The notes under the pieces are model-generated. The model made no database searches, had not been told where the DNA came from, and saw only the letters and a program-made list of their open reading frames with translations. A DNA stretch of 64,000 nt from Sulfitobacter marinus. Its GTDB lineage: Bacteria; Pseudomonadota; Alphaproteobacteria; Rhodobacterales; Rhodobacteraceae. The stretch is taken from contig NZ_FPAJ01000002.1 of the NCBI RefSeq assembly GCF_900116285.1, forward strand, positions 62,001 to 126,000. The letters run 5' to 3'. This document shows positions 8,321 to 17,941 of this stretch, piece after piece (positions within the stretch are counted from its first letter, which is position 1; each line of letters starts with the position of its first letter). Position numbers and translations under genes: made by a program.

Positions 8321-9364
8321 TTAGTCGAATGTCCCTGCGACACGCCCCAATAACATGAACGCGCGTGCTGTGCGGGTCTCTGCAAGCGCCGAGATTTCAC
8401 CGTCGGATGCCTGTGCCTCGAACCCGGAAAAGACGCGGTCAAAGCGGCGCAGAAAATGGTGGGCTGCATCACGAAAGATCGGGTCTTGTTTCATCCGCGC
8501 ATTGGTCAGGGCAAGAGACGACCGATCACGCACCCCGCCAAGCGCCGCGATGGTGCGCCCGCGGGCACCTTGGGCAAATTCGCGCCAGACTTCGGGGCGT
8601 GCGCGGTCCGGGCGCAGATCATCCATGTAAATGCCATCATGGCTGAGCAGGGTCAGCACGTCTTGGGCCGCTTGGACCAACTGCGACGCATTGCGATCTT
8701 TCAACGCTTTGCGCAAGGCCGAGAAACCTTCGGCGTCTTCTGCCGTTTCAGGGAAATTCAGCGCACGAATGAAATCATCATGGGATAACGCGGGTGCCAT
8801 ATCGCTGGCTTGGGTCCCAAGCGCCAAGGCCGGCTGATCCTCTGATGAGGCAGCTGCCGCAGCAGGGGCGGCGGCACGGGCCGGTGTGTCGCGGCGGGTT
8901 TGAAAGGTCGCAAGGGCGGTTTCAGTTTTACGCGCGGCGGCGGCGATTTCATCCAGTTTGCGGGTGACGGATGCATCGGCCTCAAAGGTTTTGCCCTGTT
9001 GCTGGGCAATATAGGCTTGGCGAATGGCATCGATTGCTGTCTGCAACCGTTTGCTTTCGGTGCGCATCACCCGACTGGCGCGTGCAGCGGTGGCTGCGAC
9101 CCAAATCATTGCCAGTGGCATGAAGATGGCCAAGGTGGTCATCACAATCCTCAGGCCGCGATCGCCGCTGTCCGGGGCCGCATCAGCGGGTTGCATCACA
9201 AAGAAAACGGCACAGCCCAAGAGCCAGAACACACTGAGCGCAATGGCGATGATTTCAATGCTGGAAATCGCTTGGTCATTTGGACGTGAGTAGACACCAA
9301 AAGGGGTCGAGCGCGCAGGTTGGCGCGGTAACTGTTGCGGTGTGGCAGGCGTCGTATCGGTCAT
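8321..9364 (-). CDS. hypothetical membrane protein with two transmembrane helices and a coiled coil
   Basis: Protein of 347 residues, not recognised as a named family. After a Pro/Gln-rich cytoplasmic tail come two membrane helices (about residues 35-58, IEIIAIALSVFWLLGCAVFF, and 73-96). Then a heptad-like stretch follows (about 97-160, SKRLQTAIDAIRQAYIAQQQG), an Ala-rich linker, and a mainly helical soluble domain to the C-terminus. It could be a sensor or scaffold of the cell envelope. It lies directly before greA on the same strand with 15 bases between; its stop faces the end of the moeA fusion gene five bases away. Confidence 0.65.
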   Translation of the reverse strand: MTDTTPATPQQLPRQPARSTPFGVYSRPNDQAISSIEIIAIALSVFWLLGCAVFFVMQPADAAPDSGDRGLRIVMTTLAIFMPLAMIWVAATAARASRVMRTESKRLQTAIDAIRQAYIAQQQGKTFEADASVTRKLDEIAAAARKTETALATFQTRRDTPARAAAPAAAAASSEDQPALALGTQASDMAPALSHDDFIRALNFPETAEDAEGFSALRKALKDRNASQLVQAAQDVLTLLSHDGIYMDDLRPDRARPEVWREFAQGARGRTIAALGGVRDRSSLALTNARMKQDPIFRDAAHHFLRRFDRVFSGFEAQASDGEISALAETRTARAFMLLGRVAGTFD

Positions 9365-9379
9365 GTCGATTGCCCCGGA

Positions 9380-9850
9380 TCACGCGTAAATGATCTTGAG
9401 TACCTCATAGGATCTTTCGCCCCCCGGGGTCCGCACCGTGACGCTGTCGCCTTCTTCTTTGCCGATCAGTGCCCGCGCAATAGGGGACTTGATGTTCAAA
9501 AGACCTTTTTCAATATTGGCCTCATATTCACCAACAATCTGATAGGTTTTCTCTTCGTCGGTGTCTTCGTCCACCAATGTGACCTTGGCCCCAAACTTGA
9601 TAGAGCCGGACATTTTCGATGGATCAATAACGTCCGCCAGCGAAATCGCGCCTTCAAGCTCTTTCACGCGACCTTCGATAAAGGACTGCTTTTCCTTGGC
9701 GGAATGATATTCGGCGTTTTCGGACAAGTCACCATGTTCGCGCGCTTCGGCAATCGCCTTGATGATTGCAGGACGTTCAGTCGTCTTCAGGTGCTTTAGT
9801 TCAGTTTCCAAAGCAATGTGACCGGCGCGGGTCATTGGGATTTTTTCCAT
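9380..9850 (-). CDS. greA: transcription elongation factor GreA
   Basis: Protein of 156 residues, the usual GreA length, using the ATG at 9850. A longer reading to 9877 adds nine unconserved residues. GreA enters the secondary channel of RNA polymerase and stimulates cleavage of backtracked RNA. The coiled-coil tip motif [15 protein letters not shown] carries Asp41 and Glu44, the two acidic residues that position the catalytic metal. The C-terminal globular domain ([14 protein letters not shown] to the end) is complete. Confidence 0.96.
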   Translation of the reverse strand: MEKIPMTRAGHIALETELKHLKTTERPAIIKAIAEAREHGDLSENAEYHSAKEKQSFIEGRVKELEGAISLADVIDPSKMSGSIKFGAKVTLVDEDTDEEKTYQIVGEYEANIEKGLLNIKSPIARALIGKEEGDSVTVRTPGGERSYEVLKIIYA

Positions 9851-9986
9851 TGTGGTCGTCCACGCAATGAGGGCCACATCCCCCGGAACGGATCCGAGGG
9901 TGCGACCGATTTGAATTAACCCTTACCTGACCTAAACTGGCGCGTGATTGCAAGGGCCGAGTGCGTGTCGCGACATCAATGCGCGC

Positions 9987-10370
9987 TTATCCACCGTATT
10001 CAACAAGCTCGTATTCGACCCCATCGTTGTCATGAAAGTAAAACCGTCGGCCCGGCTCATAGTCGGCATGGTTTGTGGTTTCGAAACCTTGCGCTTTGAC
10101 GGCTGCTTCTGCCGCATCCAGATCATCGACGACCACGCCGATGTGGTTAAGGCTCCCAACGGTCGTGTGGCTATTTGGGGCTGATTTCAGTCCCTCTTTC
10201 GGCGTATAAAGCGCGATATACTGGTCTTGTGTCCCGATATGGACGCTGCGGCCCCCGGCAATCGCATCACCTTGCCAGCGGACCTGCCATCCGAAAACCA
10301 TAAGCATCCATGCGGCGGTGTCGTCGGGGTTTTTTACAGTGATATTTGCGTGTTCAAGCTGAGCTGACAT
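9987..10370 (-). CDS. VOC (glyoxalase/bleomycin-resistance) superfamily protein, putative SoxR target
   Basis: Protein of 127 residues with two beta-alpha-beta-beta-beta modules: LEHANITVKNPDD at the start and NHIGVVVDDLDAAEAAVKAQGF in the second half. Candidate metal ligands are His7, the His in NHIG and Glu in the final VEYELVEY. The substrate is unknown; members detoxify aldehydes, quinones or drugs. The promoter faces soxR across an 88-base gap and contains a SoxR-type box in a 19-bp -35/-10 spacer, so induction by redox-cycling compounds is likely. An AAGGAAAG ribosome site precedes the start. Confidence 0.85.
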   Translation of the reverse strand: MSAQLEHANITVKNPDDTAAWMLMVFGWQVRWQGDAIAGGRSVHIGTQDQYIALYTPKEGLKSAPNSHTTVGSLNHIGVVVDDLDAAEAAVKAQGFETTNHADYEPGRRFYFHDNDGVEYELVEYGG

Positions 10371-10406
10371 GATGGGTCTTTCCTTGCTGTTGTATTGACC
10401 CTGTCG

Positions 10407-10437
10407 TGTCTAATTCCTAAACCTAACTTTAGGTCAA
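10407..10437 (-). promoter_or_regulatory. SoxR-type promoter of the VOC gene (19-bp spacer) with 18-bp SoxR box
   Basis: On the minus strand the -35 is TTGACC (10437-10432) and the -10 is TAGACA (10412-10407), separated by 19 bp. That is the long spacer typical of MerR/SoxR-activated promoters. An 18-bp element with perfect outer arms CCTAAA...TTTAGG (10416-10433) fills the spacer. It aligns well with the enteric SoxR operator of soxS (CCTCAAGTTA...TTGAGG), including the AATT that follows. A possible soxR promoter on the plus strand is TTGACC (10395) -17 bp- TAAACC, which would overlap the same box and allow autoregulation. Confidence 0.75.
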
Positions 10438-10458
10438 GGTATTTTTTTGAGGAACATT

Positions 10459-10911
10459 ATGGCTGTAAATGATGGGTTATCTATTGGCGCACTTGCGCGG
10501 CGCACTGGGCTGGCTGTGTCGGCGATCCGCTATTACGAGTCGCAAGGGCTGATCAAACCTTGGCGCAATGCAGGCGGGCAGCGGCGGTTTGAGCGCGCGG
10601 ATTTGCGGCGGCTTAGCTTTGTGATGATTGCCCAGCAGTTTGGTTTCACCCTGCCGCAGATCAAAACCGAGCTTGACCGTTTGCCCGGCGGGCGCACCCC
10701 GACCAAGGCTGATTGGGCGCGTATCAGCCAATCCTTTCGCGCCGGACTGGACCAGCGGATTGCCACATTGACCCGGCTGCGCGACGATCTGGACGGCTGT
10801 ATCGGCTGTGGTTGCCTAAGCCTCAAAGCCTGCGCGCTCTATAATCCCAAGGACAAAGCAGGCGAAAACGGTCAAGGGCCGCGCTATCTGATGGGGGATC
10901 CGCGGGTCTGA
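10459..10911 (+). CDS. soxR: redox-sensitive transcriptional activator SoxR
   Basis: MerR-family regulator of 150 residues with a [2Fe-2S] sensor. The N-terminal winged helix carries SIGALARRTGLAVSAIRYYE. The cluster motif CIGCGC...C gives Cys114, Cys117, Cys119 and Cys125 in the SoxR spacing C-x2-C-x-C-x5-C, followed by LYNP and the diagnostic GPRYLMGD ending. Start 10459 is preferred because GAGGA lies six bases upstream; a TTG at 10447 is less likely. As in many non-enteric bacteria there is no soxS here. SoxR probably acts directly on the divergent VOC gene. Confidence 0.95.
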   Translation: MAVNDGLSIGALARRTGLAVSAIRYYESQGLIKPWRNAGGQRRFERADLRRLSFVMIAQQFGFTLPQIKTELDRLPGGRTPTKADWARISQSFRAGLDQRIATLTRLRDDLDGCIGCGCLSLKACALYNPKDKAGENGQGPRYLMGDPRV

Positions 10912-11066
10912 TCCATTTCGAGTTGCGAAACATTATGACGGCTGGCGCATTATATTGTTACGAAACTGTCGCGACCCTTCATTTTAACGTCGTGTCGCGA
11001 TTGCAAAGCAGGCCGTGCTGGTTTAGCCAAATCCAAACCCATTTTCTGCCCGAAGAGGAGCCCCAA

Positions 11067-12716
11067 ATGGCCGAAGTTGAACGCGAAGCAATGGAATATG
11101 ACGTCGTTATTGTTGGCGCTGGTCCTGCAGGCCTGTCAGCCGCGATCCGTCTGAAACAGCTGGATGCTGACTGCAACGTGGTTGTGCTGGAAAAGGGCTC
11201 CGAAGTCGGGGCGCATATCCTGTCGGGTGCTGTATTGGATCCAAGCGGTCTGGACGCGTTGATGCCGGATTGGAAAGAAAAGGGCTCGCCGATCAAGACC
11301 AAGGTGATCGAAGACAACTTTTACATGCTGGGCGAGGCGGGCAAGTTGCGTGTGCCGAACTTCCCCATGCCGCCACTGATGAACAACCACGGCAACTATA
11401 TTGTGTCAATGGCGAATGTTTGCCGCTGGATGGCCGAGCAAGCCGAAGAAATGGGCGTTGAAATCTTTCCCGGCATGGCATGTTCCGAACTGGTCTATGG
11501 CGAGAACGGCGAGATCAAAGGCGTCGTGGCCGGTGAATTTGGCATCAACCCTGATGGCACCAAGGGTGACAACTATGAACCCGGCATGGAGCTGCACGGT
11601 AAGTATGTATTCCTGTCCGAAGGTGTACGCGGCAGCCTGTCAAAGCAGGTGATCGCAAAATATGATCTGGATGCTGGCAAGGAGCCGCAGAAATTCGGCC
11701 TTGGCATGAAAGAAATCTGGGAAATCGACCCGGCCAAGCACAAAGAAGGCACTGTCACTCACACGATGGGCTGGCCTTTGAATAGCAATGCAGGTGGCGG
11801 TTCATTCATCTACCACATCGAAAACAATCAGGTCTATGTCGGCTTTGTTGTGCACTTGGGTTATAAAAACCCACATGTGTTCCCCTATATGGAATTCCAA
11901 CGTTTCAAACATCACCCCATGGTCGCGGAACTGCTGAAAGGCGGCAAACGCGTGGCTTACGGCGCACGGGCTATTACCGAAGGCGGCTTTCAGTCGATGC
12001 CCAAGATGGTCGCGCCCGGTGTGGCGCTGCTGGGGTGCTCTGTGGGTATGGTCAACGTGCCGCGCATCAAGGGCAACCACAACGCGATGCTGTCCGGCAA
12101 GGCGGCCGCCGAAGCGGCGTTCGTGGCCATTCAAGCGGGACGTTCAGGCGATGAACTGTCGGAGTACGAAGCAGATGTACGCAGCGGCGAGATTGGCAAG
12201 GACTTGAAAAAAGTACGCAATGTCAAACCATTGTGGAGCAAGTTCGGCCTGATGACATCGCTGGCTGTCGGCGGGTTCGACATGTGGACAAATACATTCG
12301 GTTTTTCCTTGCTAGGCACTCTTGGTCACGGCAAATCCGATGCCGAAGCAACCGAGAAAGCAGCCGATCACAAAAAGATCGATTATCCCAAGCCCGATGG
12401 CAAACTGTCGTTTGACCGTCTGACCAATGTTGCGTTCTCGTTCACGAACCATGATGAAAACCAACCAGCGCACCTGACGCTAAAGGACCCGTCCGTGCCC
12501 GTCGATGTAAACCTGCCGGTCTATGCAGGCCCATCTGCGCGCTATTGCCCGGCTGGTGTCTACGAATTCGTCGAGGAAGAAGGCAAAGACCCGCGCTTTG
12601 TCATCAACTTCCAAAATTGTGTGCATTGTAAAACCTGCGACATCAAAGACCCGACGCAGAACATCGTTTGGACCACCCCACAAGGTGGTGACGGCCCGAA
12701 CTACCCCAATATGTAA
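11067..12716 (+). CDS. electron transfer flavoprotein-ubiquinone oxidoreductase
   Basis: Membrane-associated FAD/[4Fe-4S] enzyme moving electrons from ETF (reduced by acyl-CoA dehydrogenases) to ubiquinone. Start 11067 gives 549 residues, the family norm; a reading from 10923 adds an unconserved leader. The Rossmann motif VIVGAGPAGLSAA lies at about residues 14-26. The C-terminal ferredoxin-like part supplies Cys494 (RYCPAG) and Cys518, Cys521, Cys524 (NCVHCKTCD) for the cluster. It works with enzymes like the one at the window's left edge. A strong terminator follows. Confidence 0.96.
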   Translation: MAEVEREAMEYDVVIVGAGPAGLSAAIRLKQLDADCNVVVLEKGSEVGAHILSGAVLDPSGLDALMPDWKEKGSPIKTKVIEDNFYMLGEAGKLRVPNFPMPPLMNNHGNYIVSMANVCRWMAEQAEEMGVEIFPGMACSELVYGENGEIKGVVAGEFGINPDGTKGDNYEPGMELHGKYVFLSEGVRGSLSKQVIAKYDLDAGKEPQKFGLGMKEIWEIDPAKHKEGTVTHTMGWPLNSNAGGGSFIYHIENNQVYVGFVVHLGYKNPHVFPYMEFQRFKHHPMVAELLKGGKRVAYGARAITEGGFQSMPKMVAPGVALLGCSVGMVNVPRIKGNHNAMLSGKAAAEAAFVAIQAGRSGDELSEYEADVRSGEIGKDLKKVRNVKPLWSKFGLMTSLAVGGFDMWTNTFGFSLLGTLGHGKSDAEATEKAADHKKIDYPKPDGKLSFDRLTNVAFSFTNHDENQPAHLTLKDPSVPVDVNLPVYAGPSARYCPAGVYEFVEEEGKDPRFVINFQNCVHCKTCDIKDPTQNIVWTTPQGGDGPNYPNM

Positions 12717-12738
12717 ATCACTATTTAATGATGTGATG

Positions 12739-12770
12739 AAAGGGCGTGCTGCGGCGCGCCTTTTTTCTTT
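12739..12770 (+). terminator. rho-independent terminator after ETF-QO
   Basis: Stem AAAGG-CGTGC / GCGCG-CCTTT with one bulged G and a 4-base loop, followed by TTTTTTCTTT. It lies 22 bases after the ETF-QO stop. Confidence 0.85.
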
Positions 12771-12876
12771 TGAAAAGGGCCGATTGTTGCTCACGGCTAC
12801 GTGCGTCGCTGCGCGCTGCCATTGCGCCTGTGGGTGAACGTGATAGCGTAAAATAAAATTGATAAGGCCTGCATAT

Positions 12877-14592
12877 ATGATCCGTAATCTGCTGTTTTCT
12901 GCCAGTGTTTTCGCGTTGGGCGTGACTGGCGCACTGCCTGTTGGCGCGCAATCGGTATCGGGTGCATATCTGGCGGGGCGTCACGCCGCTGTGCGCAGCG
13001 ATTTTTCCGAAGCCGCTGACTATTATGGCCGTGCGCTTGCACGGGACAGTATGAACGTCGAGCTGCTGGAAAGCGCTATTCTGGCCAATCTATCTTTGGG
13101 TGATGTCGACCGTGCGATCCCCTTGGCCAAGGTTCTGGCGGCAAAGCATCAAGAGTCTCAGGTCGCGCATCTGGTGACCACGGCCGACAATGCGCAAAGG
13201 GGTGATTACGACGGGTTGTTGGCGCAAGAGGGTGACGGCGCGGGCATTGGCCCATGGGTCGATGGTCTGGTCAAAGCCTGGGCCTATGTCGGCAAGGGTG
13301 ACATGACACAAGCCGTGGCCGAGTTCGATACCCTAAGCCGAGAGCCGGGGATGCAGGGCTTTGTGATGTACCACAAGGCGCTTGCGCTGGCGTCGGTTGG
13401 TGATTTTGAAGGGGCCGAGCGTATCTTTGCCGCAAACGAGGCGGGGGCCGCTGGCCACACGCGTCGCGGGGTGATCGCACGGGCTGAAATTCTGGGGCAG
13501 CTTGACCGCAACGCCGAGGCATTGGCGCTGTTGAACTCTAGTTTTGGGGGGAGTACTGACCCCGAGCTTGAAGCTCTGACCTTAGCGCTTGAGGGTGGGG
13601 AGCCGGTCAAATTTGCGCAAGCGCCCGATGCCAAAGCCGGGATTGCCGAAGTATTTTTCACTTTTGCCGCCGTGTTGCGCAGTGAATCGGCGGGCGAGCA
13701 TTATGTGCTGCTTTATGCGCGGATCGCGCGCTATCTGAACCCCCGTCACATAGACGCATTGTTACTGACCGCTGACTTGCTTGAAAGCCTAGAGCAATAT
13801 GATCTGGCGATTGCCGAGCTTGCCAATGTACCAGCAAGTGATCCGGCCTATCATGCGGCTGAGCTGGGCCGCGCGGCCGCTTTGCGCCGGTCCGGCCAAC
13901 CGGGCCGGGCGATTGAGGTGCTCCAACAATTAACCCGCAGCCATGGGGATTTGCCGTCTGTGCATTCGGCCCTTGGGGATGCATTGCGTGCAGAAGACAA
14001 GTTTGATGACGCGATTGCCGCCTATGATATGGCGATCAACAAGACGCCAGACACGAACCCGCAACGATGGGTGTTGTTCTATGCGCGCGGCATATCACAA
14101 GAGCGCAGCGGCGATCTGGACAAGGCCGAGGCCGATTTTCGCGCCGCCTTGGCAATCAACCCCGACCAGCCGCAGGTTCTGAATTATCTGGGATATTCGC
14201 TGGTCGAGCAGGGGCGTAATCTGGATGAAGCCCTGAACATGATCGAGCGCGCGGTCGCGGCCAGCCCGGGATCGGGGTACATCGTCGATTCACTTGGATG
14301 GGTTCTGTATCGTTTGGGCCGCTACGAAGAAGCCGTGTCGCAGATGGAGCGCGCCGTGGAGCTGGTTGCGGTTGACCCCGTTGTCAACGACCATCTGGGG
14401 GATGTCTATTGGGCCGTTGGCCGCGAACGCGAGGCAGAATTCCAGTGGCGTCGCGCCTTGTCCTTTGTTGATCCCGAAGACACCGACAGCGAGGCAGATC
14501 CGGGCCGGATGCGCCGCAAGCTTGAGATCGGTTTGGACGCGGTGCTGAGCGAAGAGGGTGCTGACCCTTTGAGCAAGGTATCGACGGACTGA
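12877..14592 (+). CDS. exported tetratricopeptide-repeat protein
   Basis: Protein of 571 residues from the ATG at 12877. It opens with a cleavable signal peptide ([22 protein letters not shown], site near residue 25). The rest is built of helical pairs. TPR-like repeats are visible near residues 35-70 ([21 protein letters not shown]) and most clearly from about 330 to 520 ([55 protein letters not shown]). TPR proteins are protein-binding scaffolds, probably periplasmic here. Its TGA shares a base with the ispE ATG. That coupling (TPR protein then ispE) makes it likely that the two are expressed together, though no functional link is known to me. Confidence 0.85.
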   Translation: MIRNLLFSASVFALGVTGALPVGAQSVSGAYLAGRHAAVRSDFSEAADYYGRALARDSMNVELLESAILANLSLGDVDRAIPLAKVLAAKHQESQVAHLVTTADNAQRGDYDGLLAQEGDGAGIGPWVDGLVKAWAYVGKGDMTQAVAEFDTLSREPGMQGFVMYHKALALASVGDFEGAERIFAANEAGAAGHTRRGVIARAEILGQLDRNAEALALLNSSFGGSTDPELEALTLALEGGEPVKFAQAPDAKAGIAEVFFTFAAVLRSESAGEHYVLLYARIARYLNPRHIDALLLTADLLESLEQYDLAIAELANVPASDPAYHAAELGRAAALRRSGQPGRAIEVLQQLTRSHGDLPSVHSALGDALRAEDKFDDAIAAYDMAINKTPDTNPQRWVLFYARGISQERSGDLDKAEADFRAALAINPDQPQVLNYLGYSLVEQGRNLDEALNMIERAVAASPGSGYIVDSLGWVLYRLGRYEEAVSQMERAVELVAVDPVVNDHLGDVYWAVGREREAEFQWRRALSFVDPEDTDSEADPGRMRRKLEIGLDAVLSEEGADPLSKVSTD

Positions 14593-15449
14593 TGCGCACA
14601 AACAGCGCCGCACTGGGGGCCAGTGTCTCTAAGCCGGCTTGGGCCAAGGTGAATCTGTCCCTGCACGTTACAGGTCAGCGTGCCGACGGGTATCATCTGC
14701 TAGATAGTCTGGCCGTCCGTGCCGCGGTTGGTGATACACTTAGCGTTGTGCCGTCGCCCCGGCTAGAGCTGTTTGTCGAGGGCCCTTATGCGGATGGCGT
14801 ACCGCTGGATGATCGTAACCTTGTGATCCGCGCGGCTCGGCTGCTTGATCCCGATGCGACACGGGGTGCGCGGCTGGTTCTGACGAAAGTGCTGCCAACA
14901 GCTGCGGGTATCGGTGGTGGGTCAGCAGACGCAGCAACCGCGCTAAAGTTGCTGAGTAATCACTGGGATGTGCCGATACCAGAGGATGTGGCCAGCTTGG
15001 GAGCTGATGTGCCGGTTTGTTTGCATGATGCGCCCCAGCGAATGCGCGGTGTCGGAGAGATTCTGACCCCGCTGCCGCCCTTGCCACCTTGTTGGCTGGT
15101 GTTGGTGAACCCGAATAAATCCGTATCAACGCCCGAGGTCTTTAAGCGTCTGGTCTCAAGGCATAACGAGCCGATGCCAGATAGCATTCCGGCCTTTGAC
15201 TCTGCGCAAGGTTTTGCTGCGTGGCTGTCGACGCAGCGCAATGATCTGGAACAGGCCGCGCTCGGCGTTGTGCCTGAAATTGCCGCCTGCCTTGCCGCGC
15301 TTGATGATGCGCTGCTGGCGCGGATGTCGGGATCTGGGGCGACCTGCTTTGGTCTATACGCCAGCGAACAGGCCGCAAACCACGCGGCTGGGCGGATTGA
15401 TCATGCGCATCCCGGTTGGTGGGTCAGTGCGGCCGAAGTTCTTAGGTAA
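14592..15449 (+). CDS. ispE: 4-diphosphocytidyl-2-C-methyl-D-erythritol kinase
   Basis: GHMP-family kinase of the MEP isoprenoid pathway, 285 residues. The N-terminal substrate region is [21 protein letters not shown]. The ATP-binding GHMP motif [17 protein letters not shown] lies at about residues 106-122 and the third motif [12 protein letters not shown] near residue 246. Start ATG overlaps the TPR gene stop by one base. It converges with the polyprenyl diphosphate synthase gene, sharing eight bases, so two steps of isoprenoid supply lie side by side on opposite strands. Confidence 0.95.
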   Translation: MRTNSAALGASVSKPAWAKVNLSLHVTGQRADGYHLLDSLAVRAAVGDTLSVVPSPRLELFVEGPYADGVPLDDRNLVIRAARLLDPDATRGARLVLTKVLPTAAGIGGGSADAATALKLLSNHWDVPIPEDVASLGADVPVCLHDAPQRMRGVGEILTPLPPLPPCWLVLVNPNKSVSTPEVFKRLVSRHNEPMPDSIPAFDSAQGFAAWLSTQRNDLEQAALGVVPEIAACLAALDDALLARMSGSGATCFGLYASEQAANHAAGRIDHAHPGWWVSAAEVLR

Positions 15450-16440
15450 GTCGCGCCACGACGTAGTCAGCAAGGTCATGCAGCATTCCACGCAGCGGGT
15501 GATCGGGCAGGGCGTGCAACGCGTCCTTTGCCTGTTCCGCCCACTCCATCGCGTCGGCGCGGGTTGCCGATAGCGTGTCATGCTTGTTCAGCAGGGCAAG
15601 CGCGTGGTCCAGATCGCCGTCTTCCTGACGCCCTTTTTCAATCGTCCGGGTCCAAAAGGCGCGTTCTTCGGCATCTGCTTTGGCGATGGCCTTGATCACG
15701 GGTAGTGTCAGCTTGCGTTCGCGGAAATCATCGCCAACGTTCTTGCCGGTCACACCGGCGTCGCCTTGATAATCCAGCAGGTCATCTGCGATTTGAAACG
15801 CAATGCCCAAGGCATCACCGTAGTCATACAGCGCCTTGATCTGCTCAACCGGCGCACCGGCGACAACGCCACCAACTTCGGTCGCAGCGGAAAACAGGGC
15901 AGCAGTCTTTCCACGCACCACTTTGAGATAAACGGATTCGTCGGTGGCAAGGTTCTGGGCGGCCGTCAGCTGCAACACCTCACCCTCGGCGATGGTCGCA
16001 GAGGCATTGGACAGGATCGCAAGCACGCGAATGTTGTTCGTTTCAGTCATCAACTGAAAACTGCGCGCAAACAGATAGTCGCCTACCAGGACCGATGATT
16101 TGTTATCCCACAGCAGGTTCGCGGTGGGTCGCCCGCGCCGTTGGCCGCTTTCGTCTACGACATCATCATGCAGCAATGTAGCGGTGTGAATAAACTCAAC
16201 CGTGGCGGCAAGGTGGATGTGGTAGGGGCCGTCATAGCCACAGATATGGGCCGCAGCCAGGGTCAGCATGGGCCGCAGACGCTTGCCACCTGCCTCGACC
16301 AGATGCGCTGTCACTTCGGGGATGCGGGGCGCATGTTCAGATGCCATGCGGTCGCGTATCAGATCGTTTACCGCCGCCATATCGTCAGCAAGGTAGCTGG
16401 CCATCTGGTCATGCGGTTTTTGACGTACGTCGTTCTTCAT
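15442..16440 (-). CDS. polyprenyl diphosphate synthase (octaprenyl/decaprenyl, quinone side chain)
   Basis: All-trans prenyltransferase of 332 residues that extends FPP with IPP to make the ubiquinone tail. The first aspartate-rich motif is DDVVD (residues 92-96) and the second DDLLD (219-223). GGKRLRP (51-57) binds IPP, and the [13 protein letters not shown] block is typical of long-chain enzymes (IspB type). Chain length (C40 or C50) cannot be decided by eye, so I leave the symbol empty. Confidence 0.93.
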   Translation of the reverse strand: MKNDVRQKPHDQMASYLADDMAAVNDLIRDRMASEHAPRIPEVTAHLVEAGGKRLRPMLTLAAAHICGYDGPYHIHLAATVEFIHTATLLHDDVVDESGQRRGRPTANLLWDNKSSVLVGDYLFARSFQLMTETNNIRVLAILSNASATIAEGEVLQLTAAQNLATDESVYLKVVRGKTAALFSAATEVGGVVAGAPVEQIKALYDYGDALGIAFQIADDLLDYQGDAGVTGKNVGDDFRERKLTLPVIKAIAKADAEERAFWTRTIEKGRQEDGDLDHALALLNKHDTLSATRADAMEWAEQAKDALHALPDHPLRGMLHDLADYVVARLT

Positions 16441-16498
16441 CTACATGACCCCATCTGAAGGCTCGACAATCTGGCGCGATTGCACTTACATCTCTGTT

Positions 16499-16720
16499 AT
16501 GAAGGAACTTTTGCGCACAACCGACCCGACGATCATTGCCTTTGCCAGCGCCCTTCTTCAGGGCGAGGATATAGACTGCTTTCCTTTGGACGTAAATATG
16601 AGCGTGCTGGAAGGCGGCATCGGGATTTTCCCGCGTAGGTTAATGGTTCACGAGGACAAGCATAGCGCTGCTCTGAGGGTGCTGCGGGATAACGATATTC
16701 CCACCGGCTTGCCTGATTAA
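16499..16720 (+). CDS. DUF2007 (putative signal-transducing) small protein
   Basis: Protein of 73 residues; ATG at 16499, MKELLRTTDPTIIAFASALLQGEDIDCFPLD. The pattern of an N-terminal strand, a helix over 'accumulating changes in sequence between subunits' and a C-terminal strand plus RVLRDNDIP matches DUF2007, small ferredoxin-like-fold proteins of unknown role. A reading from 16445 is possible but the added residues look unconserved. It precedes the trmN6-like gene by only three bases, so they share an mRNA. Divergent from the polyprenyl synthase. Confidence 0.8.
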   Translation: MKELLRTTDPTIIAFASALLQGEDIDCFPLDVNMSVLEGGIGIFPRRLMVHEDKHSAALRVLRDNDIPTGLPD

Positions 16721-16723
16721 CCC

Positions 16724-17473
16724 GTGCAAAGCTTTGACCCGGATGAGCTGACGTATGACGCGTTTTTGGGCGGTAAATTGCATCTGTGGCAGCCGCGCAA
16801 GGGGTATCGCGCGGGGGTAGACCCCGTTCTGCTCGCGGCAACTGTACCGGCGGCACCCGGCCAACGGGTGTTAGAGCTGGGCTGTGGTGTCGGAGCTGCG
16901 TCACTATGTCTGGGGGCTCGTGTCGCTGGGCTGTCGCTGACTGGGGTTGAAGTCCAACAAGCATATGCCGAACTGGCCCGCCGTAATAATCCCGAGTTCG
17001 AGGTGATCGAGGCCGATCTTGCCGCGATGCCGTTGTCGCTGCGGCAGCGTCAATTTGACCATGTCTTAGCCAACCCGCCCTATTTTGATCGTGCCGCATC
17101 GATTGCGTCCGAAGACAGTACGCGTGAAACAGCTATGGGCGAACAAACCCCGCTGGCCAAATGGGTGGAAATCGCAGCTAAAAGGCTGGCCCCAAAAGGG
17201 CAGGCGCATTTCATTCACCGGGCAGAGCGGCTTCCGGATCTGATCCGCGCGTTGCCCCATGATATGGGCAGCATTGAGGTGCTGCCGATTGCCCCCCGGA
17301 TCGGCCGCATGACCGAGCTGATTATCCTACGTGCGCGCAAATCTGGCCGGGGGGCGTTTCGGCTGTGTGCTCCATTGATTATGCACGAAGGGGCCGAGCA
17401 TATCGCGGATGGTGACAGCTATGTTCCCGCGATCCGTGCGGTTCTGCGCGCTGGCGCGGCGCTACCATTCTAG
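16724..17473 (+). CDS. tRNA1(Val) (adenine37-N6)-methyltransferase-like protein
   Basis: SAM-dependent N6-adenine methyltransferase of 249 residues, GTG start three bases after the DUF2007 stop. The glycine-rich SAM loop VLELGCGVGAASL is near residue 50 and the catalytic motif NPPYF near residue 116 (the NPPY of amino-methylating enzymes). The N-terminal LWQPRKGYRAGVDPVLLAA is typical of the TrmN6/YfiC family, which methylates A37 of tRNA1(Val). Members in this order are often annotated simply as methyltransferase small-domain proteins, so the substrate remains an assumption. Confidence 0.85.
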   Translation: MQSFDPDELTYDAFLGGKLHLWQPRKGYRAGVDPVLLAATVPAAPGQRVLELGCGVGAASLCLGARVAGLSLTGVEVQQAYAELARRNNPEFEVIEADLAAMPLSLRQRQFDHVLANPPYFDRAASIASEDSTRETAMGEQTPLAKWVEIAAKRLAPKGQAHFIHRAERLPDLIRALPHDMGSIEVLPIAPRIGRMTELIILRARKSGRGAFRLCAPLIMHEGAEHIADGDSYVPAIRAVLRAGAALPF

Positions 17474-17584
17474 GCATCTTCCAGCCGATAGTTCTACTTG
17501 TTCGGAAACTTTCTGCGTCGCCGCGTGACAGGTGAAATTTTTCGTGGTTCACTTGTATTACGCAATCCAACAAAGGAGAGTTAA

Positions 17585-17749
17585 GTGGCATTTGACGCAC
17601 ATCTTGAAGCTTTGAAACGGAAACATTTGGCGGTAAGCGACGCTGTAGAGGAGGCACAGCGCGCCCCGGGCATTGACGACCTGAAGGTTGCGACGATGAA
17701 GAAGGAAAAGCTTCGATTAAAGGAAGAGATTGTCAGACTAACCGCTTAA
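17585..17749 (+). CDS. YdcH-like (DUF465) micro-protein
   Basis: A 54-residue highly charged helical protein, GTG at 17585 with a strong AAGGAGAG site at 17573-17580. It reads MAFDAHLEALKRKH...DDLKVATMKKEKLRLKEE, i.e. a heptad-rich two-helix hairpin with the KK(E/R)KLRLK(E/D) ending typical of DUF465/YdcH. Function is unknown. A second, longer member is encoded at 61542-61766. Confidence 0.8.
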   Translation: MAFDAHLEALKRKHLAVSDAVEEAQRAPGIDDLKVATMKKEKLRLKEEIVRLTA

Positions 17750-17773
17750 AAAACTTAAGCCAGACTTACCAAA

Positions 17774-17805
17774 GCTGGCGCGCGCTGCGAAAAAGCGCCG
17801 CCAGC
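17774..17805. terminator. strong hairpin between convergent ydcH-like and lysR genes
   Basis: GCTGGCG and GCGCT pair with AGCGC and CGCCAGC (12 bp with one bulged C) around a GCGAAAA loop. No T-run follows on either strand, so it may be a transcript-end or RNA-stability hairpin more than a classical terminator. The rest of 17806-17941 shows nothing I can name. Confidence 0.5.
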
Positions 17806-17941
17806 GATCAGCGCAGATGCTAGACCCACAGAGCGCCTCGAATTTTTCCCCAATATAATAAGTACGAAACGGTAGGATCTGGTTCCAGCCCTGAGGTACT
17901 TGCACATCAAAGCATGCCATAATCCACCTAAAACGCTCATC

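Noticed and set aside
14616..15449. Second long frames antisense to ispE and other genes
   Set aside because: These follow the high G+C codon structure of the real genes on the opposite strand and carry no motif or ribosome site.
17755..17940. Open reading frames on the minus strand between the ydcH-like and lysR genes
   Set aside because: No ribosome site, no recognisable motif, and overlap with a strong hairpin; probably non-coding.
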